DNA from: Acetobacter aceti NBRC 14818
GTDB taxonomy: Bacteria; Pseudomonadota; Alphaproteobacteria; Acetobacterales; Acetobacteraceae
Reading direction: 5' to 3'
NCBI RefSeq assembly: GCF_000193495.2
Contig: NZ_AP023410.1
Span: 496,001-560,000, forward strand
DNA length: 64,000 nt
The notes beneath the pieces were generated by a model, which saw only the letters and a list, made by a program, of their open reading frames with translations, was not told where the DNA came from and searched no databases. The translations under genes and the position numbers were made by a program. This document shows, in pieces, positions 7,035 to 16,294 of this stretch; position 1 is the stretch's first letter, and each line of letters starts with the position of its first letter.

Positions 7035-9623
7035 TTAATCAAGCACAGCTTGCAGATTACGGATCAGGACAGATGAAGCGTAGGGTTTGTGGATGACAGG
7101 CACATCGGAAAATTCGGCGGGAATCATGTCATGCCCCGTATATCCGGTCGTAAAGATGAAAGGCACTCTCTTTTCACGCAGGATTGCGGCGACATCCAGC
7201 ACATTTTCCTCGCCCAGATTGATGTCCAGAACCGCGACATCCAGTGCTGAGGAGAGAATGAGCTTCTTCGCTTCGCTGACGGATGCCGCAGTACAGATTC
7301 CGGCTACGCCATGATCGGTGAGAGTGTCCTCAATCTCCATGGCGATCAGCATCTGATCTTCCACAATCAGAACGTGAGCATTCCTGAGATTGATGCCTCT
7401 TTTCTGATCCTCGGCGAGTTCTTGGTTGCATCGATGCGTCATGGACCACGGTTTGCGATCATGCTCGGGGGTTTCATTTACAAAGCGGGCAGGCACCGAC
7501 AGACGGATATTGACACCCTCGGGACAGAATGTCCGTTCCGCGACGCCGCCCAGTTCATGCGTAAGGGCGCGGGAAAGCAGCAGGGACCCGAACCCGAGAT
7601 GGGTCGGTTCGCTGACTTTCGGTCCCCCGGTTTCTTTCCAGAGAATGTCCCAGGTCTGATCAACCCTGTTGAATGTCCAGGAAATGGCGAGATGACCCGC
7701 CTCACATGACAACGAGCCATACTTGGCTGCATTGGTGGCAAGCTCATGAAACAGCAGCGTCATGACGGACAGCGCCTTTCCCGGCATCCACAAATCCGGA
7801 CCCGTCACCGTTATGGCATCCGGTCGGATAGAGTAGGGAGCCAGTTCAGCCTCAAGCAAAGCATAGAGGTATCCGCCGCTATTGGCGCTCACGATCTGAT
7901 CATGCGCTACGCCGAGCGCCTTGATCCGGTCACGCAGCCGCTGAATGCTGTCTTTCTGCGACCTTTCCTCGACAATGGAACGGCCGACGACAGACTGCAC
8001 AACGGAGAGGATATTTTTGACGCGATGCGTCAGTTCATCATTCAGCAGCCTCTGGCGTGCTTCGGCTTGTGACCGCTGCTCCAGCAGCGCCTGATAGTAA
8101 GCCCCGGTTGCCTCTATCAGGGCAGCGCGTAATTCCTCAGCTGCTTCCTCGTCCTCAACGGTCCATGTTGCGGAACAGTTATGAACCCTGTCCTGACAGA
8201 AACCGCCCTTTCCGTAACGCACCGTCGGCGTTTCACCGGGCTCGGGCGCACGGTTCACGAGGCGAACCTTTTCCTTGCGGAAGAAATACAGGTAGTCGCC
8301 CGGCTGAGCCGTCATGGGCACGATCATCATACCGGCGACACCAGGCAGATGCGGCACCAGGGAGGGGACATCCCGAATGAGTGAGACGGTGCTCCATATC
8401 TGGGTAATGCCGTCGTTATAAGTCCCTGACCAGCGGACCAGTTCAGAGATGGATTCAGGCTGGATTGTAAACCCGTGGACTGCCGGATGCCCGTCAATCC
8501 AGACAGCTACGCCGTCACACTCCACCTGAGACGCCAGGTCGGCGACATGAGCGCGGATATAGGCCGGAATATCAGTCGCAGATGCCGCGTCATGCACAAA
8601 ACCATGAATGGCGGCATATGTTTTCTGGGTGACCTGCAAGCGGCTGGCGCGGACATTGGCTGTAATCTGGAGCGCCACATATTCACTGAACATTTTTGCG
8701 ACAGCACGCTCGTCCATAGTGACATTCATCGGGGTATAGTTGCGCCCGATCAACATGCCCCACAACGCGCCATCAACGACAAGCGCCAGCAGCATTGTCG
8801 CCTCTATGCCGCAGGCTTTCATATAGGCCCGCCTTTCTCCTGACGATGCGCGCATCATCACCAGAGAAAGATCCAGGGGCGCCAGTTCGGACTCTGAACG
8901 GATTTCAACTGCTTCTGACGAGACGTTTTCGATCACCCGGATCAGGGAGCGCAGATAGAGCTTTCTAAGCGCATCTGGCAGACCTGCATGGGATATGTAC
9001 TGCCCAGACAGATGAGCAAGTCCAGAAACGCAGTCATCAGCCATCACTTCAGCCAGCCCATGCGGAGCGAACCGGCACAGCATAACGTGATCGTACTCAA
9101 CGATCATTCTCATCTGAACAACGGCCGCCTGACATAACGGCAGGAGCTCATTGTTCTCTCTCAGTCGATCAATCGCGCTTCTCAGATGGCGAATGAGAGA
9201 ACCGGTCAGTTGTGGAGGACCAGGAGGTGTACACTCAATGACAAGATCATCGCCTGAGACATGGACTGCGATATCGCAGGCTACAAGTTGAGGACCGACG
9301 GGAAGATTGAAAAGCAGGGCAGGGCGTCCAGTAATCTGGTTCTCTTTCAATCCGTCCAGAATGGCTCGCGCAGCGGTTTCGGCAGTGCACTGAACAAACG
9401 TCTTCCCGAGCGCCATATCAGGCTGTGAAAGAAAAGTGGGAGCGTTTACAGAATAACGTCGCAGCTGGAGCGTGTGGGTATCAAAACAGAGAAGACACCC
9501 GCGTGCCTGAACGAGGTTCCTGACCGTTGCACTTTCAGGTGCAGGAGATGAGACAGCTATCGAGCGTTCTCCCTGCCGGTTTTTACTCCAGCTTGTCTCA
9601 TTCTTTTCTCTGCTGAATTCCAT
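7035..9623 (-). CDS. Phytochrome-like HWE histidine kinase with receiver domain, bilin site lost
   Basis: 862 residues in the order PAS-like (40-135), GAF (150-320), PHY (330-510), HWE kinase (523-740) and receiver (755-862). The kinase H-box is ELTHRVKNILSVVQSV (His533), the N-box HELATNAAKYGSLS, and the WKE motif is present. The receiver has phospho-acceptor Asp800 (VAVLDINLG) and an FTTGYTG segment. The bacteriophytochrome residues for the chromophore are missing: no N-terminal Cys-x(2)-E-x-I-H segment (ATVRNLVQARGCLL aligns there), GLP replaces DIP of the PASDIP motif (residues 214-216), and the conserved SPxH turn reads SSGE. It may sense something other than red light, or act without a ligand. 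The downstream ADH is convergent, so no output partner is adjacent. Confidence 0.87.
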   Translation of the reverse strand: MEFSREKNETSWSKNRQGERSIAVSSPAPESATVRNLVQARGCLLCFDTHTLQLRRYSVNAPTFLSQPDMALGKTFVQCTAETAARAILDGLKENQITGRPALLFNLPVGPQLVACDIAVHVSGDDLVIECTPPGPPQLTGSLIRHLRSAIDRLRENNELLPLCQAAVVQMRMIVEYDHVMLCRFAPHGLAEVMADDCVSGLAHLSGQYISHAGLPDALRKLYLRSLIRVIENVSSEAVEIRSESELAPLDLSLVMMRASSGERRAYMKACGIEATMLLALVVDGALWGMLIGRNYTPMNVTMDERAVAKMFSEYVALQITANVRASRLQVTQKTYAAIHGFVHDAASATDIPAYIRAHVADLASQVECDGVAVWIDGHPAVHGFTIQPESISELVRWSGTYNDGITQIWSTVSLIRDVPSLVPHLPGVAGMMIVPMTAQPGDYLYFFRKEKVRLVNRAPEPGETPTVRYGKGGFCQDRVHNCSATWTVEDEEAAEELRAALIEATGAYYQALLEQRSQAEARQRLLNDELTHRVKNILSVVQSVVGRSIVEERSQKDSIQRLRDRIKALGVAHDQIVSANSGGYLYALLEAELAPYSIRPDAITVTGPDLWMPGKALSVMTLLFHELATNAAKYGSLSCEAGHLAISWTFNRVDQTWDILWKETGGPKVSEPTHLGFGSLLLSRALTHELGGVAERTFCPEGVNIRLSVPARFVNETPEHDRKPWSMTHRCNQELAEDQKRGINLRNAHVLIVEDQMLIAMEIEDTLTDHGVAGICTAASVSEAKKLILSSALDVAVLDINLGEENVLDVAAILREKRVPFIFTTGYTGHDMIPAEFSDVPVIHKPYASSVLIRNLQAVLD

Positions 9624-9811
9624 TCTTTATACCTACCCCGCTAGGCGCCATGCATTTTCTCCGCCGACAGAAATGTCGGCTTCCTTCCACCGTGATTTCG
9701 CATGGCTACGGTTGGCAGTGCGCGTTAAAGAAAACCTCCTCCTCATCAACCGGTTTACCCGAAAACAGAAGCCTGTTTGTCTCTAACACATCGGAAGCAT
9801 CACAAAATATA

Positions 9812-9840
9812 AAAAAGGCCTGTAAAAGAGTGTTTACAGG
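9812..9840 (-). terminator. Rho-independent terminator of the YqaA-like gene
   Basis: On the minus strand CCTGTAAA and TTTACAGG form an 8-bp stem followed by CCTTTTTTAT. The stem begins at the stop codon of the YqaA-like gene (stop at 9834-9836). Confidence 0.7.
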
Positions 9841-10412
9841 TAGGCTAACGCAATAATACCACTGATCAACGCCAGTGCAAAAACACCACACACCAGCGGC
9901 AAACGTTTCTCGATAAAAGTTTCAATCGGCGCTCCAAAGCGACGCAGTAGTCCCGCCACGAGAAAAAATCTAGCCGCACGTGTTGCCAGACTGGCCATAA
10001 TAAACGGCAACAGAGCAAAATGAGCCGCGCCGCTTGCAATTGTCACAAATTTATAGGGAACGGGCGTCAGTCCCTTGATCAGTATGATCCATACACCCCA
10101 TTCACGAAACTTCTGCTGTAAAGCGGCCAGCGTGGCGTCCGCATGGTAAAAATGGACGATCGGGCGAGCTATGACTTCAAGCAGAAAGGCTCCGATATAC
10201 CATCCGAGCACACCTCCTGCGACACTGGCCAGGGTCGCGATGATGGCATAACGCCACGCTTTCGCCCTGTTGGCGAGAACCATCGGAATGAGCAGGGTTT
10301 CCGGCGGAAGTGGAAAGAAACTTGCCTCAGAAAAAGCAAGAAAAGCCAGGAAAAATGGAGCATTGGGACCAGCCGCATGAGCACGCACACGTGCATAAAG
10401 ACGGTCAAGCAT
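9834..10412 (-). CDS. YqaA/DedA-like inner-membrane protein
   Basis: From the ATG at 10412 the protein is 192 residues, beginning MLDRLYARVRAHAAGPNAPF. A longer frame begins at 10496, but its extra 28 residues do not look like the family. It carries FFPLPPETLLIPM after helix 1, a Gly-rich re-entrant segment (VAGGVLGWYIGAFL) and GLTPVPYKFVTIASG, all features of the SNARE-associated/DedA-related YqaA group. DedA relatives are linked to lipid flipping and membrane homeostasis; the substrate here is unknown. Confidence 0.8.
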   Translation of the reverse strand: MLDRLYARVRAHAAGPNAPFFLAFLAFSEASFFPLPPETLLIPMVLANRAKAWRYAIIATLASVAGGVLGWYIGAFLLEVIARPIVHFYHADATLAALQQKFREWGVWIILIKGLTPVPYKFVTIASGAAHFALLPFIMASLATRAARFFLVAGLLRRFGAPIETFIEKRLPLVCGVFALALISGIIALAYL

Positions 10413-10496
10413 GACGTCAGAGATCCCGTATCCAGTTAAACTGGCGCAGGCATGCCACTTTGACCACATGGAGGGCAAGACCAATGATGGCCTCAT

Positions 10497-10974
10497 GCGG
10501 GGCTCTTTATCGAAATGACGTTAAAAGAGCATTAGAAATAATGATCGATCAGTAATCAGGCTGCTGCTTCTCAGGGAAGGGGAGAAAACCGAGGCTTCCA
10601 AGGCAGCAGAATAAGGTAGGAAGCTGTCAGGTAGATGAGATTAATGTCAGTTCATCAGACAACAGGATTTCCTGTTACGATTTTAGCCCATTTTAACGAG
10701 ACACCAGAGGCCGCGGGCTTATGTATCGATACACAAAGCGGACGAAGGTCGTCCCGCAGCCATCATGTGCGATGTATGTATCGAGACACCCAAAAGACGC
10801 ATAAGATATATTATGCCAACTTTTTTTGTGTCGCAAATGGGCTGACAAACTATGACAAGGACATCCGGCTTCGCGTCGATATGATTGTGTCTTACAGTCC
10901 GTTGTCGAACAAACAGGCCTGTTGCGAGTTATGACAGCGTCTGAACAGAGTTAAACAGAGAAAGACGGCAACGT
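10497..10974. other. Intergenic region between YqaA-like and bestrophin genes
   Basis: 478 bases without a convincing gene. A 99-codon open frame (10635-10934) lacks a ribosome-binding site and family resemblance and overlaps the palindromic sites described separately. The region presumably holds the divergent promoters of the flanking genes. Confidence 0.6.
10722..10788. promoter_or_regulatory. Pair of TGTATCGATACA-type palindromes, candidate operator
   Basis: TGTATCGATACA (10722-10733) is a perfect 12-bp palindrome. TGTATCGAGACA (10777-10788) is a one-mismatch copy, 55 bases further on centre to centre, close to five helical turns. Short palindromes of this form are typical operators of TetR-family repressors. 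The pair is about 190-250 bases upstream of the bestrophin gene. The regulator is not identifiable in this window. Confidence 0.4.
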
Positions 10975-11850
10975 ATGATCGTCAATAAACGGATCGGCCT
11001 TATGGTTCTGATGCGGGAAAGCATCGGCACCCTTCTTGTTCTGGCTGCATGGGATTTTGTGGTCGTCATTCTCTACCAGCTTTTCCATCAGGAATGGATG
11101 GAAATCCCCAGCCTCCCCCTTTCCCTGATTGGATCAGCGCTCGCTCTCTTTATGAGCGTGCGCAACAACACTGCCTATGCCCGGTGGTGGGAAGGTCGCA
11201 CGCTCTGGGGCGCCATCACCAACAACTCCCGCTCTTTCGGGCGTCAGGTCTGCTCCATTCTTGGCGGACGCAAGGATCTCGTGCGGGCAATGGCCGCCTA
11301 TCCGCATGCACTCAGAACAGCTCTGGGTCAGGTAGACGCCACCAAAGACGTCGAGCGGCTTCTTGCGCCGGAAATGGCCGCCCGCATCAAGGGCTGGAAA
11401 AACCAGCCTAACGGTATTCTGGTGCAGTTAGGTATGGTTGTAACCGAGGAAGCCACAAAACTCGGTATCGACGGCGCGCTGCACGGGCAGATCGATCGTA
11501 TCCTGTCCGATCTGGCCAATGCTCAGGGCGGCCTGGAACGGATCCAGAAGACGCCGCTGCCTATCCAATATTCCGGCCTGCCTCGCGCCCTTGCCAATAT
11601 TTTTTGCGTCGTGCTGCCGTTGTCGGCCGTTCAGACACTCGGCTGGATCACGCCTCTTGGCTCTTCACTGGTCGGGTTGCTGTTTGTGGTTCTGGACAAG
11701 ACTGGCGCCGACCTGCAGGAACCTTTCATCAACACGCCTCATGCCCTGCCCATGGCGGCCATGGCGACAACAATCGAAACGGATCTGCTGCAATCCATCG
11801 GCGAGGCCCCGCCTTCCCCCATTGCCATCAACAACGGTGTGCAACCATAA
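10975..11850 (+). CDS. Bestrophin family ion channel
   Basis: 291 residues of the bacterial bestrophin (UPF0187/YneE) family. An N-terminal RESIGTLLVLAAWDFVVVILY helix is followed by SLIGSALALFMSVRNNTAYARWWEGR, the most conserved bestrophin stretch (RNNxxYxRWWEGR). A later LPLSAVQTLGWITPLGSSLVGLLF pair closes the membrane domain. The C-terminal part contains D-L-x-x-P-F (DLQEPF), as expected. Bacterial homologues form pentameric channels for anions or monovalent cations; selectivity cannot be predicted here. Confidence 0.9.
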   Translation: MIVNKRIGLMVLMRESIGTLLVLAAWDFVVVILYQLFHQEWMEIPSLPLSLIGSALALFMSVRNNTAYARWWEGRTLWGAITNNSRSFGRQVCSILGGRKDLVRAMAAYPHALRTALGQVDATKDVERLLAPEMAARIKGWKNQPNGILVQLGMVVTEEATKLGIDGALHGQIDRILSDLANAQGGLERIQKTPLPIQYSGLPRALANIFCVVLPLSAVQTLGWITPLGSSLVGLLFVVLDKTGADLQEPFINTPHALPMAAMATTIETDLLQSIGEAPPSPIAINNGVQP

Positions 11851-11869
11851 CGAAAGTGCGTCATTCAGG

Positions 11870-11970
11870 TCACAATCCGATCACAAGCCTATCAGGTAAG
11901 CCGATATTCCGTTGACCGCCATTACTATTTCGTCACATTTCAGACGTAGCGTCGTCACATATCGTCTCAC
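11870..11970 (+). promoter_or_regulatory. TCACA repeats with 11-base phasing, possible Pho-box-like element
   Basis: TCACAA at 11870 and 11881 and a weaker TCAGG at 11892 repeat with an exact 11-base period. A second group has TCACAT at 11933 and 11955, two periods apart, and CTCAC at 11966. Direct repeats of a GTCA-like heptamer every 11 bases are how PhoB sites are built. The element ends about 63 bases before the porin start. Assignment to PhoB is inference. Confidence 0.35.
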
Positions 11971-12032
11971 CATGCCTGGCACTGTCGACGGCTTTACCGA
12001 GCCGTCTCCACGCAGGCCCGAAAAGGACCACT

Positions 12033-13784
12033 ATGATCGGAGTTCAGCTGGCCCTGATTTCTGCTTTCCGTACCTTTAGCCGGTCTCCATCGGTAGTGCC
12101 TGAAAGCATGCGCCGTTCCAGCCGCAACTCTTTTCTGGCTGTCAGCCTGCTTGCAAGCTCATCACTTTTTCTGACAGCTCATCAGGCGAGAGCTGATGAA
12201 TATACCGACCTGCTGGATATTCTGAAGATCAAGGGCAGCCTTACACAGGGCGAATATAGCGCCCTGATGATCAAGCACCGTCGCCATCAGCAGGAAAGCG
12301 CCGAAGCCGAATCAGACCGCAGTGATCGCCGTGCTACCCGTCTGGCTTCCACACGGGATCAGGATCGTGCCGGACATTTCCATTCGACCTCCTCGTCCGC
12401 ACATCATGTCGCCGTGGCGAGCGGTTCGGATGTCACGCCGGTATTCCTTGATGCTCAGGATGCCGCCTATGACGCAGCCGCCAGCGCACGCTCGGCCCGT
12501 CAGTCCATGCTGGCGGCTCAGGCGGCCATCAATGACCCCACCATTGTTAGGGTGGACAAATACGTCCCCGGCAAAGGCGTGACCTTCCACGCCGGTCCTG
12601 TCGCGATCAATCTGTCCGGCTTCGTGAACGGTTTCTACACATACGACAACGCATATGGACGCTATGTCGGTGGCGGCACATCCGCGGGTGCGGGCGGCAG
12701 CAAGTTTGATGCGTCCGCCGTTCGCAACGGTTACCTTCCTGCGGCTCTGATCACCAAGATCACCACCACGCAGGATGGCATCGATATGGCGGCGGTGTTC
12801 GGCATGTATCCGGGCCTCGACAACAACAAACCGGGCGCCATGAACGCCAATTCCGGCGGTAGTCCCGTCGCACTTGGAACGCCCGGCATCGATTTCCGTC
12901 AGGTTTACATGACCTTCGGGAACAAGAAGATGGGAACAATCAAGATCGGTCGTGATCTTGGTATCTTCGGTTCTGACGCCATTCTTGATGACGCCACCCT
13001 TATCACGCTGGGTTCCATTGGCGGCAACTCGGCCCCCGGCAACACCAGCCTTGGTCGTATCGGCGTAGGTTACCTCTACGCCGACTGGATCCCGCAGATT
13101 TCCTACCAGTCGCCCATGATGAGCGGCGTGCAGGTCACGGTCGGCGTCATGCAGCCGATGGATGAGTTCAACTTTGCCGGCACCAACAATAACGGCACGG
13201 GACCGGATGCGCTTTCAGCCCAGTCCACCCATCACAGCGCGCCGATGGCTCAGGGCAAGGTCACCTATGACTTTACCAGCGGCGACATCAAGGGCCGTGT
13301 CTGGGCCGGCTTCCTCATCCAGCATCAGCAGAGACTGTATTCTTCGGTCATCAGCGAAAGCCAGGGCAAAAGCGCTACGGTTGAAGCCGGAGAAGTTGGC
13401 GCGAAGCTCAGCTATAAAGGCTTCGAGGGCGTCGGATACTACTATCGGGCGAGTGGTCTCGGCAGCACGGGACTTTTCTTCGACGGTATCACCCCCGCTG
13501 GCAACAAGCGTAATTCCGAGGGCTATTACGTTCAGGGTTCCTACTCGTTCGATAAGAAGCTACGGCTTGCCGCAAGTTATGGTGTCAGCAATCTCTACCA
13601 GGCTCCGGGCGAAATCGATTCCATTCTTGTCCGACGCAATGAGTCTGAAGTGGGTGCGCTGTTCTACAAATGGACAGACTGGATCCAGTTTGTCGCGGAA
13701 TACAGCCATACCGAATCAATCGCGCACAATGGCAATCGCGGCAAGGATAACTCGGCTTCTGGCGGTGCGGTGCTCTTCTTCTGA
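12033..13784 (+). CDS. Outer-membrane porin
   Basis: 583 residues. AGGA sits 6 bases before this ATG; an internal ATG at 12108 (MRRSSRNSFLAVSLLASSS) begins at the signal peptide and is a possible alternative. The signal ends near AHQARADEY. Next comes a charged, coiled segment (about residues 70-160) that may trimerise. The rest is a barrel: alternating aromatic strands such as NLSGFVNGFYTYDNAYG and IKIGRDLGIFGSDAILDD, ending in ASGGAVLFF with a terminal Phe. It looks like the large general or anion-selective porins of acetic acid bacteria. The upstream phased repeats suggest phosphate control, unproven. Confidence 0.8.
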   Translation: MIGVQLALISAFRTFSRSPSVVPESMRRSSRNSFLAVSLLASSSLFLTAHQARADEYTDLLDILKIKGSLTQGEYSALMIKHRRHQQESAEAESDRSDRRATRLASTRDQDRAGHFHSTSSSAHHVAVASGSDVTPVFLDAQDAAYDAAASARSARQSMLAAQAAINDPTIVRVDKYVPGKGVTFHAGPVAINLSGFVNGFYTYDNAYGRYVGGGTSAGAGGSKFDASAVRNGYLPAALITKITTTQDGIDMAAVFGMYPGLDNNKPGAMNANSGGSPVALGTPGIDFRQVYMTFGNKKMGTIKIGRDLGIFGSDAILDDATLITLGSIGGNSAPGNTSLGRIGVGYLYADWIPQISYQSPMMSGVQVTVGVMQPMDEFNFAGTNNNGTGPDALSAQSTHHSAPMAQGKVTYDFTSGDIKGRVWAGFLIQHQQRLYSSVISESQGKSATVEAGEVGAKLSYKGFEGVGYYYRASGLGSTGLFFDGITPAGNKRNSEGYYVQGSYSFDKKLRLAASYGVSNLYQAPGEIDSILVRRNESEVGALFYKWTDWIQFVAEYSHTESIAHNGNRGKDNSASGGAVLFF

Positions 13785-14022
13785 TCTTCTGAAGCAAGCA
13801 GAAGCGTTTGCCGGATGATCTGTCTGGATAAAGATAGAGTCCGTCCATCGTGCTGAGTGTTGAACCCACCGGAAAAGGTCACGTTGTCTTTCAATGTCCG
13901 AAAAGGTTGCATTGTAAAAAATAGTGCAACTTTCAGGCGGTCGATGCTTTGAATGCTCGCATCACATGCCGAGCATTTTGGTCCACAAGACAACGTCGCG
14001 TTTTTATGGTAAAGCTGCACCT

Positions 14023-14613
14023 ATGAATACATTCAGATCTCCTCCGAAGGGCGGCGTCACAGACGCCATGGCGCGGACAGCAGCGGCCACGACTGCTGCG
14101 CAGGCGAAAACGAAGGTAAAAGACGAAGATCCGTTTCAGGAAGGCGACTCAATCGTCTATGCGGCCCACGGCGTCGGGCGCGTTGACCGGATCGGCGTTG
14201 ATGAAATTGCCGGGACAAAGCTGGAGGTGATCCAGATTTCCTTCCCCGGCAATCAGATGACACTGCGTATTCCGCTTTCAAAAGCGCGGAAGGCCGGTCT
14301 GCGCAAGATCGTCTCCCGTGAGATTGTCGACAAGGCGATGTCCATCATCAAGGGCAAGCCTCATGTCAGCAAGGGCATGTGGGCACGCCGTGCTGTGGCC
14401 TATCAGGAAAAGATCAACTCCGGTGATCTGGTCCAGATTGCGGAAGTACTCCGTGACCTGCGCCGGAACGTCGACAGTCTTGATGGCAGCTTCAGTGAAC
14501 GCAAGCTGTTCGAGGCGGCTCAGGAGCGTTTCGTGGCCGAGGTCGCCGTTCTTGAAAAGAAAGAGCCGGCAGATGTGCTTCAGTCATTGACCGCCGTGAT
14601 GAAAGCCGCCTGA
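14023..14613 (+). CDS. CarD family transcriptional regulator
   Basis: 196 residues from ATG 14023; a later ATG at 14068 is also possible. The CarD/CdnL RNA polymerase-interacting domain begins at DPFQEGDSIVYAAHGVGRV and continues through KLEVIQISFPGNQMTLRIPLSK. The C-terminal helical domain (SREIVDKAMSIIKGKP to ADVLQSLTAVMKAA) is the DNA-minor-groove/backbone-binding part. CarD stabilises open complexes at rRNA and other promoters. The TPR-glycosyltransferase gene starts 14 bases after the stop, so the two may share a transcript. Confidence 0.88.
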   Translation: MNTFRSPPKGGVTDAMARTAAATTAAQAKTKVKDEDPFQEGDSIVYAAHGVGRVDRIGVDEIAGTKLEVIQISFPGNQMTLRIPLSKARKAGLRKIVSREIVDKAMSIIKGKPHVSKGMWARRAVAYQEKINSGDLVQIAEVLRDLRRNVDSLDGSFSERKLFEAAQERFVAEVAVLEKKEPADVLQSLTAVMKAA

Positions 14614-14627
14614 CACAGGAACTGACT

Positions 14628-16262
14628 GTGCTGCTCCCCTCGCCCGCTCCGCTTTCCGAGAACACATCCCTTCCCTCCAGCGAAGCGCTGAAACTGCTGT
14701 TGAGGCGGGCAGAGATGGAACTGGAAGCGGAGCATTTTGCCGAGGTCATGGTGGCTCTCAGCCCACATGGCGGCATGGGATCCGAGGCCATCGATTCCCT
14801 GCTGGGCTTCGCACTCACTGGTCTTGAGCAACATGAAGAAGCCGCTCTCTGCCTTCACTCCGCTTTTCATCTTGGTGAAGGCAGCAAACATCCGGCTCTT
14901 GATCTTGTTGCTCTCTTCGGTCGCCTGAACAGAAGAGAGCAGGCCAGAAAGACACTTGAGGCTCTTCTAAAGATTACACCCAACGATGCGCGCGTACTGG
15001 ATGCTCTGGGTGAAATCCTGATCTATCTTGGTGAAACCGAAGAGGCTCTCAGGATTCTGGACCATTCGCTGGATGTTCGTCCGACCTCGCCGCTGACTAT
15101 GAATTTCAAGGCCATCGCGCTCATGGAACTGGGCGAGATCAGTGAAGCCACCAAGATATTCAAGAAAGTGCTGAAACTGATCCCAGACAATGCCAGTGCG
15201 CTCTCAAATCTGGCCTGTATCTACTCCGCTCTGAACCGTTCTGACGACGCATTGGCTCTCTATCGCTCTGCCATCATTGAACGACCTCAGAACGCAACAA
15301 TCCGCCTGAACCACTCGATCTCCCTTCTCAAGGCCGGTCGATATGCGCAGGGCTGGGCGGAACACGAATGGCGTCTTCAGCTTCCGGGGCATTCCCAACT
15401 GCCTGCGTCACTGCTGGTTCCCTCTCTGGGAGACGGCGTCGACATTCGCGGCAAGCGTATACTCGTGACGCAGGAAGAGGGCCTTGGCGATACGCTTATG
15501 TATCTCCGCTATATCCCGGCCCTGGCCCGTCGTGGTGCGATCGTTCATCTGTGGGTGCCTGAGACGCTGGCGGATCTGTGCCGCCGGGTGGAAGGCGCTG
15601 CCGTCGTGCAGGTTGGTGGAAACGTGCCTGAATTTGACTGGCATTGTCCATTCATCAGTCTGCCCAGAGTCTTTGTTGGAACGGAGGACGCCATGGGCGA
15701 CCCTGTTCCCTATCTCCATACGGATCCTCGGAAAGATCAGGCTGCACGCGAGTTGCTTCCGGATAACGGCAAGCTGAATGTCGGACTTGTCTGGGGTGGG
15801 GCACCCCGTCCCAATCTCAGCAGCGCTCTGATGCTTGACCGCAAACGCTCCACCTCCCTCGCCTCCCTTGATCCACTAGGGAAAATAGCGGGCATCAATC
15901 TGATCAGTTTCCAGAAAGGACCTCACGCCGAACAGGGTACGACCCTGCCGTGCGGCAAGGAAATTCTGGACCTGATGCCTTACGCCGATACAATGGACGA
16001 TACGGCTTCCTTTCTTATGGGGATCGACGTGCTGGTTTCGGTGGATACATCGGTCGTCCATCTTGCTGGCGCTCTGGGGCGTCCTGTCCTGCTCATGGAC
16101 CGGTTTGACAACTGCTGGCGCTGGCTATCGGGACGGGATGATTCGATCTGGTACCCGGATTTGACGATTATCCGCCAGAAGAAACCCCACAAGTGGGATG
16201 ACGTGGTCAAACGCGTTGCCGCACACCTTAAAAAGATGGCCGCAGCTCACAAACGGTCCTGA
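14628..16262 (+). CDS. TPR repeat protein with GT9-like glycosyltransferase domain
   Basis: 544 residues starting at GTG, with AGGA upstream. Residues 60-240 contain tetratricopeptide repeats (for example NDARVLDALGEILIYLGETE and NASALSNLACIYSALNRSDD). Residues 265-540 resemble the heptosyltransferase/GT9 fold: RGKRILVTQEEGLGDTLMY near the start and VLVSVDTSVVHLAGALGRPV near the end, the usual nucleotide-sugar site. Similar TPR-GT fusions modify proteins or cell-surface glycans; acceptor and donor are unknown. It lies between carD and a SulP transporter. Confidence 0.78.
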   Translation: MLLPSPAPLSENTSLPSSEALKLLLRRAEMELEAEHFAEVMVALSPHGGMGSEAIDSLLGFALTGLEQHEEAALCLHSAFHLGEGSKHPALDLVALFGRLNRREQARKTLEALLKITPNDARVLDALGEILIYLGETEEALRILDHSLDVRPTSPLTMNFKAIALMELGEISEATKIFKKVLKLIPDNASALSNLACIYSALNRSDDALALYRSAIIERPQNATIRLNHSISLLKAGRYAQGWAEHEWRLQLPGHSQLPASLLVPSLGDGVDIRGKRILVTQEEGLGDTLMYLRYIPALARRGAIVHLWVPETLADLCRRVEGAAVVQVGGNVPEFDWHCPFISLPRVFVGTEDAMGDPVPYLHTDPRKDQAARELLPDNGKLNVGLVWGGAPRPNLSSALMLDRKRSTSLASLDPLGKIAGINLISFQKGPHAEQGTTLPCGKEILDLMPYADTMDDTASFLMGIDVLVSVDTSVVHLAGALGRPVLLMDRFDNCWRWLSGRDDSIWYPDLTIIRQKKPHKWDDVVKRVAAHLKKMAAAHKRS

Positions 16263-16294
16263 TTTTTTTTCGACGTCTTTATCTGGAATATTGA

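Noticed and set aside
10635..10934. A 99-codon open frame upstream of the bestrophin gene
   Set aside because: No ribosome-binding site, no family resemblance, and it spans the palindromic operator candidates.
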